Source: Paenibacillus guangzhouensis (GTDB taxonomy: Bacteria > Bacillota > Bacilli > Paenibacillales > Paenibacillaceae). From it: a DNA stretch of 64,000 bases. Made by a program: the position numbers and the translations under genes. The DNA is taken from positions 4,737,501 to 4,801,500 of the forward strand of contig NZ_CP045293.1 of assembly GCF_009363075.1 (NCBI RefSeq), read 5' to 3'. The notes beneath the pieces are model-generated. The model had not been told where the DNA came from, did not search any database, and saw nothing but the letters and a program-made list of their open reading frames with translations. This document shows positions 63,707 through 64,000 of the stretch, one piece after another; the stretch's first letter is position 1; each line of letters opens with the position of its first letter.

Positions 63707-64000
63707 TTATTCTAGAAAAAAATCGATACATTTCTGAATAGAAGGATTATTGTCATGATACTTTTTAAAAATAAGCTTGACCTCACGAATAGGCGTTGGA
63801 CTTACGAGACGAATCATTTTCAATTGCTGGCCAGAAAAGTTTCCAATTAAAGAAGTAGGCAAAATAGCTACCCCCATCTTATGCAGTACCATAGCAAGAA
63901 GAATTGCCGTGGAATCTGACACAAACTTTGATTGCAAGGATTTGACGATTTTAGTGCTGAATGTATGAAGATGCCCAATTAAACTTATATCCCCAACAAA
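63707..64000 (-). CDS. LysR-type regulator, C-terminal part (cut by window end)
   Basis: The last 97 residues of a protein whose frame runs open off the window edge. SLQSKFVSDSTAILLAMVLH, then MGVAILPTSLIGN, resembles the end of a LysR effector-binding domain (the GVAILP segment is characteristic). The start and the DNA-binding part are outside. Low G+C compared with neighbours. Confidence 0.7.
   Translation of the reverse strand, partial: FVGDISLIGHLHTFSTKIVKSLQSKFVSDSTAILLAMVLHKMGVAILPTSLIGNFSGQQLKMIRLVSPTPIREVKLIFKKYHDNNPSIQKCIDFFLE

Noticed and set aside
1-64000. CRISPR arrays, tRNA or rRNA genes, insertion sequences
   Set aside because: No regularly spaced repeats, cloverleaf-like segments, rRNA-like sequence or transposase frames were recognised by eye.

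Overview
This window comes from a low-to-mid GC, spore-forming-type Bacillota chromosome, most likely Paenibacillus or a close relative. The evidence is the style of its genes: LplB/LplC/lipoprotein sugar ABC sets paired with membrane-anchored AraC regulators or YesM/YesN kinases, strong GGAGG ribosome sites, CcpA cre-like boxes, a CsoR/CopA copper unit, and an Sfp-type phosphopantetheinyl transferase next to an NRPS. No rRNA, tRNA, insertion sequence, prophage or CRISPR array was recognised.

Layout. 0-2.3 kb: two DMT-family transporters; the first sits behind an FMN riboswitch and a terminator, so it is a candidate flavin importer. 2.3-5.8 kb: pentose-phosphate genes (zwf, gnd, fructose-6-phosphate aldolase/transaldolase). 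5.9-8.6 kb: a MarR regulator, a double P-loop ATPase, a glutaredoxin-like protein and a sulfite/nitrite-reductase-like Fe-S protein. 8.6-11.6 kb: copA and csoR with visible CsoR-type boxes. 11.7-17.7 kb: AraC-type membrane regulator plus a complete CUT1-like sugar ABC system; one 12-mer recurs in front of both the regulator and the transporter. 17.8-21.9 kb: asparaginase, PepV and leucyl aminopeptidase operon. 22-31 kb: a minus-strand unit of GH88 unsaturated uronyl hydrolase, GH29 alpha-L-fucosidase, binding protein, two permeases and an AraC regulator, suited to taking up and trimming a fucose- and uronate-containing oligosaccharide.

31.3-41 kb is the most interesting part: a 2,274-residue dimodular NRPS (half-C, A, PCP, C, A, PCP, reductase) whose leader carries a class I cyclic-di-GMP riboswitch and an intrinsic terminator, all enclosed by a perfect 12-nt inverted repeat. 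An Sfp-type PPTase and a chemotaxis receptor lie downstream. Binding-pocket residues read by eye suggest a Leu-like first residue and Pro second, released by reduction, i.e. a Leu-prolinal-type dipeptide aldehyde or its cyclised form under second-messenger control.

41-48.4 kb: an ABC exporter, two small YdcZ-type membrane proteins flanking a Crp/Fnr regulator, an alpha/beta hydrolase-response regulator-kinase-acetyltransferase operon and an HbpS/GlcG-like protein. 48.6-58 kb: a visibly more AT-rich stretch of redox and detoxification genes (second GAPDH, MhqO-like dioxygenase, Dps, CDGSH protein, COX1-like protein, MFS pump, amidohydrolase with a XapX partner, YcaC-like hydrolase, alpha/beta hydrolase), possibly acquired as a block. 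58-63.4 kb: binding protein plus YesM/YesN two-component system without permeases. The window ends inside a LysR-type gene.
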